Of a stretch of 64,000 nt of DNA, positions 33,958 through 44,472 are shown one piece after another. The stretch is taken from assembly GCA_036873135.1 (NCBI GenBank), contig JAPTYO010000003.1, forward strand, positions 27,470,763-27,534,762, in the 5' to 3' direction. The stretch is from Clarkia xantiana subsp. parviflora (Eukaryota; Streptophyta; Magnoliopsida; Myrtales; Onagraceae). Within the stretch, counting starts at the first letter, position 1. Every line of letters begins with the position of its first letter. Both the position numbers and the translations under genes were made by a program. The notes beneath the pieces are model-generated. The model was not told the DNA's origin and searched no databases. It was given only the letters and a program-made list of their open reading frames with translations.

Positions 33958-36900
33958 ATGGGAGACAGTCAGTATTCATTCTCGCTCACCACTTTCAGGT
34001 TATTTTAGTGACTACATTACTATGTGTTTCGCAATTCGGACTCGACTTGTGGTCGTTTACGTTCATTGAGGGCAATCGTTGCTCATTCCCTTGTTATATT
34101 ATTTCTTGTTATGGACCAGTCCTTCAGGGAAGCTAGTGCAGATCGAGCACGCTTTGACAGCAGTGGGCTCTGGCCAAACTTCTCTTGGAATCAAAGGTGA
34201 TTCCATTGACCTTCTTTCACTGTCAAGATGTAATTTTGATTTCTGAATTCTTTAGGGGTTTTGAATTTACATAAATAGGAAATACTGGATCGTACAGGGC
34301 TACAGTTCTTTGATGTCACCTCTAACATATAAAATTTACTGTTTATCTATTAGTGATTTAACAAATAGATCCTTATATGCTGTACGGTGATGTTCTTTCT
34401 AGCATATCATCTTGGTGATTTTACTCGTTTGCATATTCATATAAAAGTTTCAGATCTCTTCCCAAAGGTAAGGTATTATTCAAATTATGCTGCTTAACTT
34501 GGGTTTGTTGTGTGGTTTAAAATTGATAAACCTGCTGCAGTTTTGTTACCCACTTGAAATTGACCCCCTAGCGTTTTGCCTTTATGCTATACCATTGAAA
34601 CTCTTAGGGGATTCTCATCTGCCTCTGTGGTCTACGGTCTACCATAACTCCTCTAACTTGCTTGGAGCCAATTTCATCATTAAGTCGGAACTAGTATTCT
34701 TATGAGTACAAAACAATAGTCATTTATAAGTGTAATATAATTCTCACTGTAATTGTGTATGTTACCGTTGGAAAAGTTGATTATATTAGTCTATTGAGAT
34801 TATAGAATTTCAGGATATGATGGATGAAGGTTAAAAAATATCCTATGATGACTTGGTGGAATTCAGGAATGTTCACAGCTTTAACCTAATATTGCCGTTT
34901 GCTATCTTTTTAAATCTTTAGGGAAATGTCCATTATTTACATAACTAAATCCAGGTCCTTATTTAATTGTTGTGTATTGTAGCTGCTAACGGCGTTGTAA
35001 TTGCTACGGAGAAGAAGCTACCCTCAATCTTGGTTGATGAAGCATCTGTAAGTCACCTGTTTTACCTTTTCTGTTTTATTGATCTCTTCTTCTTATATTT
35101 GATGATGACTTAATGCTACTCATAGATATCTTTTTTTAAAGTACCTCATACTTACTCATACTCCATATTTTACTGATGACGGTGGCAAATTTTTTCTGCA
35201 TTTTTTTTAAAGTTCCTGTAGCGCCAAATGTCAATGTTATTCCTGCAATGACCATGGAAAATGAAGTGTAGTGGTTCAATGTTCAATTCATGTTCATGTA
35301 GCCCAATCCATTATGCATAGCGGGATGCTAGTTGTTTCGATCTTGTTTTTTAGTCTAAATCCATTTAATTTGTAGCTGCTAAATTTGTATGGTTTTCTGT
35401 TTTCAGGTTCAAAAGATACAGTCCTTGACTCCAAATATTGGAGTTGTCTACAGGTTTGCTCCCTTTTTCATTTGAGTTGGAACTTTGTTTCCTTGTCATT
35501 CTTCTTTTACATATACTATGTAAAAGATGCAATATGTTCCTGGCTAACTGGGTTAATTTTATCCATGCATTCTGCTATTTTCTCTTCAGTGGCATGGGTC
35601 CAGATTTCAGAGTCCTTGTGCGGAAAAGCCGGAAACAGGCAGAGCAGTATCACAGGCTATATAAGGTATTTGGGATATCTTGATATAGATGTTTTGGTTG
35701 GTTTAGTTGTTTTACTTGAATGCACTTTCTGTTACTTGTATCTCGTAGTCGTAGCTGCTGTTTTGGTTTGGTTTTCTCTTGGCAGTCTAGTTTTCCGTTG
35801 TCAGCTGTGTGATCTAGAGTAAAGGGAGTCCTTTCATATGCTCCAGTGATAAATATTTGTCGTTTGATAAGTATCTGTGGCATGTGAATATTATTTTGTG
35901 TTTCTTTTCTGTCTGCCTGTGTATGTTAAGACCATGTGGACGATGATCTTCTTTTGCGATTTGTAGGAACCAATTCCAGTTACACAACTTGTGAGAGAAA
36001 CAGCAGCTGTCATGCAAGAGTTTACTCAATCTGGGTAATCAACAAGTTTTGATCTTTTTTGTTTCTTGATATTCATGAAAGAACACTAACTTGAACTCCG
36101 TAGAGATGGCGAAAAGTGAGCTATGTAAAGATTATTTTTAATTCATTACTTCTTTCCTATTTAATGAAATGAGCTTAACATAGGTAGAGGGTTGATTTGG
36201 CCTTGCTTGATAGACGTATTACATTATCAATTGTATGCATCTCATTTGAGCCTTTCTTTGTTTCAGTGGTGTAAGGCCTTTTGGGGTGTCTCTTCTTGTT
36301 GCCGGATATGATGACAACGGTCCTCAGTTGTATCAGGTTTGTTCTACCTGCCTTTACACCATGCTGTTTTAGGTGATGATTGCTTACAGTGGATGCTTGG
36401 TTTTTCTCTTTCTACCAGTGGTCAGTACAACCACCTCTTATCTTTATCATATTCGTTGAGGCCATGCTAAAGGATGATTGAGCTTGCCATTTCATTATTG
36501 TTTTGTGCAAGAATTAACCGCAATTTCATTATCTATTTTGTTCAGCATTGAATTTTATTCCTGAAGTGAATGTTTCTGTTTGATTTAAATTGATGGTGTT
36601 TGATTGAAGGCTAGATATTTGGTATGTATGAGATCTTTGTCATTTTTATTAGACGGTCCACCTCTTATCTTATCATATTTCAAGTTAAGGTCATGCTAAT
36701 GAATGATTGAGCTTACATTTCAGTATCGTTGTGTGCAAGAATTGACCGCGATTTAACTATCTATTTGGATCAGCATTGAATAATTTATTCCTGAAGTTAA
36801 AGTTTCTGTTTGATTTAAATCGATGATGTTTGATTGAAGGCTGGATATTTGGTATGTATGAGAAAGTTGTCATTTTTATTAGACGGTCCACCCTGAATTT

Positions 36901-38043
36901 GACAGCCTCGACACTATTGGTTTTCTGATCATGTCCATGGCATTCTTGTAGCATAGATAGACCAATTGTTGTATGGTCAAGAATCCATAAGAATAGACTT
37001 CAACTTTAGTTCTTGCTGCTACTGGAAACAAAAAAAATTCTGTTGTCCAATATGCAAATTAAAGAATTTGTTTTTATTTTCTTTTTCTTTAGGTGGACCC
37101 ATCTGGTTCATATTTCTCATGGAAAGCTTCAGCCATGGGCAAGAATGTTTCAAATGCAAAGACTTTTCTCGAGAAAAGGTACATCAATTCAAGATAGCTT
37201 GTGCAATTTGCCTACATACTCAAAATTAGTCGAATCGTGTGCCTTCTATGTAATCTTCCTCTTTAGTTTTCCTGTACTTACAATAAGATATGTTACTGAA
37301 TTATAGGAATGTACATGTGAAAAGGCACAGTTTCCTTTTTAGACGAAGAATATAGCTAGTAGCTACTTTTTGGTCGAAAAAAATGTGTAACTGCACTTGC
37401 TATCTTTGTTAAAATATGGTCAGGATTTTAAGAAAAAAACTGTTTTGTTGTTAACCTAGCTTTCAGATTCTTGTGCACAATTATTATACTTTGGTCACCC
37501 GATAATGGTGGTTGAGTTTGTTGGGCCCTAGGTACACTGATGATATGGAGCTTGATGATGCTGTTCACACAGCAATTCTGACGTTGAAAGAAGGGTAAGA
37601 TATTTTGTTTAGTTTAGTTTAGCAAAAAAATTGCTCAATGGAATATGTATATATATAAGAACTTAGGATCATTGTCTACTTTAATATAACTCTATGTATT
37701 GTTGTAAATGGATATCACATGTTAATGCAGATTTGAAGGGCAAATCTCGGGAAAGAACATTGAGATAGGAATAATCAGCAGCGACAAAAAATTCAGGTAA
37801 TTTGATCTTCCGATACTAGAAGTGTAATGCTTTTTTTTGGTAAACAAGTGTAATGTTTAGGTGTTCCAGAATATATGTTACTAACTGGATAGATGAAGTG
37901 GAGTAAAAAGTAGATCAACTTAGGTTTTGATTCTGATGTTTATTTATTATGTGATCTAATAAATCGGTTAATACGGAAATGTATGTTTGTGCAGGGTTCT
38001 TACTCCAGCTGAGATTGACGATTATTTGGCAGAAGTAGAGTAA
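33958..38043 (+). CDS. PAB1: 20S proteasome subunit alpha type-2 (11 exons)
   Basis: Exons are 33958-33998, 34120-34196, 34983-35047, 35407-35453, 35590-35665, 35967-36034, 36267-36336, 37093-37178, 37532-37594, 37731-37796 and 37995-38043. The joined frame is 235 aa, exactly the length of the Arabidopsis PAB proteins. The N-terminus carries the alpha-type signature [20 protein letters not shown] (6-25). It continues with TATEKK-like [34 protein letters not shown] and a C-terminus [13 protein letters not shown]. Alpha subunits form the outer, non-catalytic rings of the 20S core and gate substrate entry in cytosol and nucleus. No catalytic N-terminal threonine is expected or present. The gene is intact. 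Intron 7 holds a 227/230-bp tandem duplication. Confidence 0.97.
36431..36887. repeat. Tandem duplication in intron 7 of PAB
   Basis: Copy 1 (36431-36657) and copy 2 (36658-36887) both begin CCACCTCTTATCTT and end CATTTTTATTAGACGGT. They share AGGATGATTGAGCTT-like, GTGCAAGAATTGACCGC-like and TTTCTGTTTGATTTAAAT blocks in the same order. Divergence of very roughly 15% shows an old duplication. Both lie wholly in the intron and splice sites are unaffected. Confidence 0.8.
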
Positions 38044-38780
38044 ATTTGTTGCCTTACAAATCTGTTCTACATACATCCTTTAGTAAAAGTGTGTTTTTGT
38101 TGAGAACATCTCTAGTATGGTTAGTAGCAGCTTTGACCAATCAGCTTGTTTTAATTTGTTAACATTTTCACCTGAATGGTAATTTCTGACTTGGTGATCC
38201 TTTTGGAACGTGTTATTGGACGCGTCTAAATATATTTATTATATGAGCAGATTTGTTTCATTATATATGTTCTCTCTAGGGGTTAGTGTCATTGGTGGTT
38301 GGTTGCTGAAATTATGTTTAATTTTCTGGTGCTCAGTATATAGAACTATAAAGTGTGAATAGGTTGTTTTGTGACATTATCTTTTGGTATATTTTTTTTC
38401 TGGGCAAGTATCTTTTGGTATATCAAGTTTTTTTTTTTTTTTTTTTTTTTTTGGGTGTAACGCGTTAAGAAAGTGCACCTTTAACATGATCATCATCCTC
38501 TCTAATGCTGATGCGATTTGGAAGATGCTAAATAGAATAATTACAAATTTCAGGAGTCCTCTTTTCTGCTGGGAAGTTCAAAATTAAATACATGACGAAT
38601 CCAGAACTGCATCTCCAGCTAATTTTAGATGTAGTTAAGAGAAAGTTAATGCAATGCAAACTAGTCCAGAAAAATATGCATAAACAGACCGTGCATGCAG
38701 TATGTGCCTTTGATAACGAATGAAATTATGAAAGGACCCAACTAGGTTAAACCTGTTGTTTTAACCCACATTTATATCCG
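38044..38780. other. 3' flank of PAB and intergenic DNA
   Basis: It contains the probable 3'UTR and polyadenylation region, a long poly-T tract at about 38429-38452 and no other recognisable feature. Confidence 0.45.
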
Positions 38781-38783
38781 CAC

Positions 38784-39570
38784 TAAAGGCCTTTTTGGTA
38801 CCACATGTTTGCAAAAATTACACTGTTCATACCACTAGTATTTTTTCGTACCGAATTGGTACCACATGTTTCAAAACCTTACTGTTTTGGTACCTCCGTT
38901 AGGGTTCCGTAAAAAACAGCCGTTAAATGGCATGTGCCATGCACGTGACCAGCCCAAAATTTTCAATTTTGTTACAATTTAGTCCATCTAATACATCCCT
39001 AACTTTTATTTTGTTCAATTTAGTCCTAAAACTTCAAAACCAAACCATTTCACATGCTTGAAGTGAAAAGATAAAAATGCCTTTAAAGCCACCACGGCTC
39101 TGGCCACTGCCGCTCCGGCAACCACTACCCGACTCCGGCAACCTCCACCCCGACATCGGCGACCACCACCCCAGTTCCGGCGACCGCCACCACAGCTCCG
39201 ATTTGGGCCCAATCGGAGCCGTGGTGGCGGTCACCGGAGTTGGGTGGTGGTCGCCGGAGTCGGTGTGGTGGTCGCCGGAGCCGAGGTGGTCGTCGCCGGA
39301 GTCGGGGTGGCGGTGGCGGTGGCCGGAGCCATGGTGGCGGTGGACGGAGCCGGGGTGGTTTTATTTTGACTTAGGGGTAATTTTTTCATTTCACGTTTTC
39401 TCAAATAAGATATTAAATAAAACAAAATATTAAAAGGGGCAATAATGTCATTTTACACAATCCTGTTAAATTTAACCCTAAAAATGGAATGAAAACCTTA
39501 AATCAACAAAATTGAAACTTCAGACCTCCCCGGTTAATATAGGCCAAAACATTCCTAAGTTATTAACCAA
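38784..39570. mobile_element. Second, rearranged copy of the GC-rich foldback element
   Basis: From about 39047 to 39570 it matches the element at 23316-24135 in order: CATGCTTGAAG, AAAATGCC(C)TTAAAGCCACCACGGCTC, the GC-rich palindrome (here centred on TTGGGCCCAA near 39210), TTAGGGGTAATTTT, AAATTGAAACTTCAGACCTC, and the end AAGTTATTAACC. The left end differs: it begins TTTTTGGTACCACATGTTT, as in the other TIR family (compare 53863). A matching left TIR and a 9-bp duplication are not found, so the copy is chimeric or eroded. Confidence 0.7.
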
Positions 39571-39749
39571 CCCTTACTAGAATTACGAGATGGTAAGAAT
39601 ATATTACAACTATGTGCCATCTTTACATATATTCCTTATAAGCAGCCTCTGTTTCTTGGCACCTTTCTTTCTTTCTTCATAAGAGCCTCCCATCTTGGTC
39701 TAGAGAATTTCTTCTTAGGACTGCACATCCGGTGTAGAGAGTTCTCTTG

Positions 39750-40310
39750 GCTCGATGGACTTTGTTAGGGCCGAGCTCTAAACTGTATTCGATTATAACC
39801 ACTGTCCGAAGCTAAGCATGATCAAACCTAAGTTAGTGTCGACCTTAGAAGGCCAGTTGAAACCTATGGTCGAGTTGGGTCCAATCAATCTTTTATCTCA
39901 ATTGACCTAGGTAGGGTCTGGCTTTGGTTAGGATTGCTAGACCTAAACAACCCTAACCTCAGTCGGACCTAACCATAGGCTCGACCCGTGCTAACACTAA
40001 CCTAAGTCGGACCTAGTCCTAGACCCGACTCGGGTTATGTTCACAATCATGGGACCTAGCCATGAGTCGCACTATAGCTGCTAGGTCAATTGAACTCTAG
40101 GTCTAATTGAATTTTTTCGAAAGTAAATTGCAAAGCTGGAAAGTTAGGTATATAAAGTTGATGACTATTTGGACCAAAATAAAAGTATTAACGGTCAAAT
40201 TTGATGGTTGACTAACGGAAGAAAAAAAAAGTCTACAAAATGCAAACCTACAGCACCAAAAGTCTAAAAAAAACGATATGACACCAAAAGACCCTTTACC
40301 CAACTATAAT
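39750..40310. mobile_element. Partial TIR element (same family as 53863-61134)
   Basis: Repeats of GTCGGACCTA and CTCGACCC resemble the internal part of the 53863 element (GGGTCGACCCATGG). They are followed by GGTCTAATTGAATT, AAAGTTAGGTATATAAAGTT, AACGGTCAAATTTGATGGTT and the right end GACACCAAAAGACCCTTTAC. The left end is not identified nearby unless it is the one at 38784. Confidence 0.55.
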
Positions 40311-40473
40311 TAAGAAAATATGTAAACCGTAAACACAAACTCAAGAGAAAGGTATCCAAAGATTGCTGCTTAGTCAGTGCAGTAGCTGCCCATTTCGGGT
40401 CGCAAGTTATACTAAAACTCTGCAATTCCATCATCTAGAAGAACAACATACTGTGAAATCATTCATTCATCTA

Positions 40474-41304
40474 TCACTTAGGTACTTTTGGAAAGTGCAA
40501 TTTGATTAAAGTGGGGAGTTCTGCAAGTTCAACCTTTGGCTTGCCCAACAATATGCTTTTCAGCTTCTCATCACAGTTGACCACATTCTTGTTGTTCGGA
40601 TCCTGCACATTCAAATTTCAACTATAAGACAACTATGGCAGCAGCAGACAATTAAGAAAAATATGCATTTTAAAGAAAGGACCTATATCAATACATCATT
40701 CTAAACACTCAAAGCATGGTTTTTATACTAATTACAAGCCATCAGAAGAACAAAGGGAGAAAAGGAGCAAAATAGATATCAAAGAACGCAGTTTCCTTGC
40801 TTCAGCCTCAACATTGATAACATCAGTGAACATCCTAGACAGTAACTCGATTGCAGGGACAGTGCAGATCTTCATAATGTTTGGAGAACTTTTGATTCTT
40901 GCAAACTTTTTAATGTATAAATAATTCAAACAAACAGCGAAACAAATGCATGCTTAAAGTAAAAATCCGACTGAAATATATCAAACAATTGTGATTTTTC
41001 ACACAGGATAAGCAAAGTGGAAGATAAGCCAAAATTTGGAGTAACAAAAGGTTGGCAATTGGCATCAGTAGTAGTACTAAATATTTAGAGTGCACAAACA
41101 AAACAAAACATGGACCGTCATCATTATCACCTGAAGATTGTTAGTCTTAATATAGGACCAGACGCGCATGAAACATCCGAGACGTGAGATTTGAGACTGG
41201 CCCACGAATTCCCTCAAGGTTGAAGGAAGGTTTACGAGGTCAATCAAGTTGGCAACCTTCTTTGGGTTGTCTGTAAAGGATTTCTTCATCATCTGCGGTA
41301 ACAT
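40474..41304 (-). CDS. Small SWIB/MDM2-domain protein (two coding exons)
   Basis: Exons 41131-41304 and 40474-40602 join in frame to 100 aa. Nearly the whole protein is one SWIB domain: LVNLPSTLREFVGQSQISRL, CFMRVWSYIKTNNLQ, DPNNKNVVNCDEKLKSILLG and a final IKLHFPKVPK. SWIB domains occur in chromatin-remodelling complexes and in plant nucleus- or plastid-targeted small proteins. The CFMRVWSYIKTNNLQDP type corresponds to a short Arabidopsis SWIB group whose function I do not know. No clear transit peptide is seen with this start. A possible upstream exon lies at 41590-41770. Confidence 0.85.
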
Positions 41305-41589
41305 CTTTCTCTCTCAATCGCTCGTTCCACTGATGTATTTATGTCACAGCTAGGGTGAAGAGAATGGATTTTCCTGCATAAGAGAGAATGGGAATTTCAT
41401 CAAACACGTTGCGTGCATGACATCGTGAAATTACTTCAGCAATTTTGAGGCGAAAGGAAGATTCATTTTATGGGATTATCAAGTAAAGCAGCGGGTGAAA
41501 AGAGTCGGAAGAATTAGAACAAAATACAATTAGAATGATCTTTGACAGAATTGGTGAAGCTATCAGAGATGAGAAAGTACAAGTACCTG

Positions 41590-41770
41590 GAGAAGGCGCC
41601 AGAAATAGCAGCTTAGAAGCTTTTCTAAGTATCCGGAGTCTTGAGCTGGGATTTGCTTGATATTCGATGAGCAGTCGGTTGATTTCTGAAATGGAAACGC
41701 CTTGCCGCGGAGAAGAGAAGAGGGGAGAAGAGTAATCACCGGCCGTCGTGTTCATCATCATGTTTATCAT
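41590..41770 (-). other. Possible upstream exon or uORF of the SWIB gene
   Basis: The minus-strand frame starting at 41770 encodes MINMMMNTTAGDYSSPLFSS and SRLRILRKASKLLFLAPSP, then meets a plausible donor (CTCCAG|GTACTTG) near 41588. It could be a 5'UTR exon, an alternative N-terminus with a basic targeting-like character, or a chance frame. No homologue is recognised. Confidence 0.3.
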
Positions 41771-42287
41771 ATAAGCTGGCCCGGCCGGCTAATTTAGTTC
41801 TGCAATGGGCCATCGTGGTCGGGCTTATGATATCTTCGTTATTATGGACCATGGTAATTTTCCCCAGTGAAGAGCAATGTTTTTTTTTAAACATGTAAAT
41901 TGTAATGCAATATGATGTGGTCATCGTGGTATCCATAAATTTTCGTGTTTAAAATTTGTTGGAGGTTTATGAATAAAAAATATTTATAATCAGCATTTTA
42001 TATATTTTAATTTGATGATCGAGTGAAGATTTAAGTATGTAGCAAACATGTTACGAAGTCATTCTAATTAGGGTCTAGACACCCTATATGAAATAAAAGT
42101 TAAATTGTAGGAAGAAGATCCACCATATGCTAATTGCAAATGTAAATTGAAGTTTACTAATTAAAACTGAAGTTGTACTGAATTGAGTACATATATAAAG
42201 AGGGTCAAACATATATACCAATTTAAAGTGTAAAATAAAAGATGAATTGTGGTTAAGAAATTAACAATTTGTAATGTTAGTATATAA

Positions 42288-43824
42288 CTAGGTGCTTTCC
42301 CCGCGCACCGCGCGGGTGATTTGTTAAATTATAACTGAACCTCGTATAGATAATTCTCATTGTATCAAGGCATATAATGACCACATTAAAAATATAAAAC
42401 ATTAATCCAAAAGAGATCGATGCTATTTAAAAAATAGAAATTGAAAAGAAGGGAATTTGCCAAGATATACTAAAAGTCTAAAACTGTGGTTTAACTAAAT
42501 AACAAACATTTAAAGTTATCTAAGCCTAATAAAATCAGCCCGTACAAATTAGCCCAAGTAGCCCAAGTACAGGAACCTTCTCCTTTTCATTCCTTAGTCT
42601 TCGTCATTTAGGGTTTCTTCTCCTTCTCACATGTCACTCATACAGACTCCTCCTCTCAACTGCTCCAGTCAAGCTCCACCGTCGACATCGCCCTCATCCT
42701 CCGACAATTTCTTGGTTCTCTGACGTCATCTTTCCCCGACAACTGGGCCACTTCTTCAATTCAAGATCATTATAGTCAGCTACTGTCGGTTCTTCAAGAG
42801 TAAGTCGTCAGCAACTGGTTGTATTCGGTAAGATCTTTAGGGTTTGAACTCAGATCTGCGTGATTCGAACCCATATCTGTATGCTTCGCCGTCCAACCCT
42901 GTTTGTCAGCAAACAGCTACGAAGACTACGACATCTAAAGCAACTACGCTCTGTATTCGGAAACTTATCTTGGGCTGTTTGATTTTTTTCATGCATGCAA
43001 GAGTTTGCTGATGATTTCTTCCCTTCTAATGAGCAACCGTGACGTTGATGTCGAACCCCGACTCCATGATCTATCGAAGGTAAATAAGATCTAACACTAA
43101 TAGATTGAAAAGAATCGGACTGATTATAATATTGGTTCACGCTTCAAGCGCTCCTTTTATATTATAGGTCCTTAATTGAATTGGTAAATTAATTGAATGA
43201 AACAGATTGGAAGAGCAGAAGCCGAAGCCGCTCCTATTCTCTTCGGTTACAGACGTTTGAAGACTGACCTGAATCAATTAATTGTTTGTAGTCAATGCGT
43301 CATTTGTAATTAATAATAACTGAGTATTAGCGTAGAGTATTAGCGTAGGTGAATATAGATTAATAAGACAACTGAGTTTTCATATTTTAATTGGTCAGTA
43401 CTGCTGATGTGTCAGCCTCATATAGCTCTACTATCGGCTTTAGTATTGCTTCTGCTTTTAACATAAAAGATTACTGTAACTGAAATTAGTTTGATTGCTT
43501 CTACTGCGGAGCTACTTTAAATTGCTTCTAATTAGCTGAGATGTCATGTTTTTATTGGTGAGTAATGCTGATGTGTTAGCTACTTCTGCTGATGTGTCAA
43601 CCAGAGATTTAATCTCTTAGTTAGAAACATCCGTTTTAGTATATAGCAGTAGTATACAGTATATAGTTGTAACGTATGGAGCGTGAGTGCAGGACAACGG
43701 AGAGAGAGCTTCAATTATTTGTGGAATTAATTTAAATTGTTGATGTGTCTTGTTTGTATAGGCTAGATAAACTGATGTGTCAAGCTCTCATAGCTTGGCA
43801 ATCAGGATTAGTATAATATATAGA
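42288..43824 (-). mobile_element. Non-autonomous Helitron (about 1.54 kb)
   Basis: On the minus strand the 5' end is A|TCTATATATTATACTAATCC at 43824. The 3' end is CTAG at 42288-42291 followed by T, preceded by a perfect 7-bp hairpin CCCGCGC-ACC-GCGCGGG (42300-42316), 8 bp from the end. These are full Helitron hallmarks. No Rep/helicase is present. Several further copies of its 5'-end motif (GCTGATGTGTCA) lie inside at about 43400-43610, suggesting nested insertions or rearrangement. The middle (42560-42830) looks like captured gene-leader sequence. Confidence 0.82.
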
Positions 43825-44472
43825 TATATATGTCACAAATAAGAAATGTTTTTTTATTAAAAATTATAAAATTTAATTTTCAAAAAGAGAATTAAAAAGT
43901 TATGGTTTAAAAAGTATAGTAAATGCATACATCAGTTCAAATGCACACATTACATACGTACCTATCACATCGATTTGTTATCACAACTCACTGACTACTT
44001 AATTATTAAGTTGAAGTATTTTTTTCAAGTTTCTACTAATCTCTCATATATGTGCAAATATGTGAATATGTCACACGATGACCATTTAACCGGGAAAAAA
44101 AATATATATGGTAACAATTTGTTATATTTTTTTTCATCACATGTTTGACACATGATCTATTCTGTACAAATTAGATGTAAATTCTAACATAACTAGCAAT
44201 TTGTACAAATGTTAAATTTGAGCTATTAAATAAAATATTAAAATGAAAATTCCAGATATCAATTTTTATTTTATTAGACTACAAAACCACAATAGCAATT
44301 TCATAGTTAACCCCAATTCAATTAACACACAATATCTAACTTACATCAGCTACAGTAAGTACATCGACTGTGGTTATCAGACACAAACCCCATATACATG
44401 GCTGGCTGGCGATGAAGATCAATCTTAATTCATGGGAGGCTTTCTTTTACATTGAAACAATGTGTAATTTAA
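43825..44472. other. Intergenic DNA
   Basis: AT-rich sequence between a Helitron and the 3' end of the EHD gene. The 61-codon frame at 44243 has no recognisable family. The last ~60 bp probably belong to the EHD 3'UTR. Confidence 0.4.

Noticed and set aside
39790..39835. CCGAAGCTAAGC resembling box A of 5S rRNA
   Set aside because: Only about 12 bases match; the rest of the 5S gene and its internal control region are missing.
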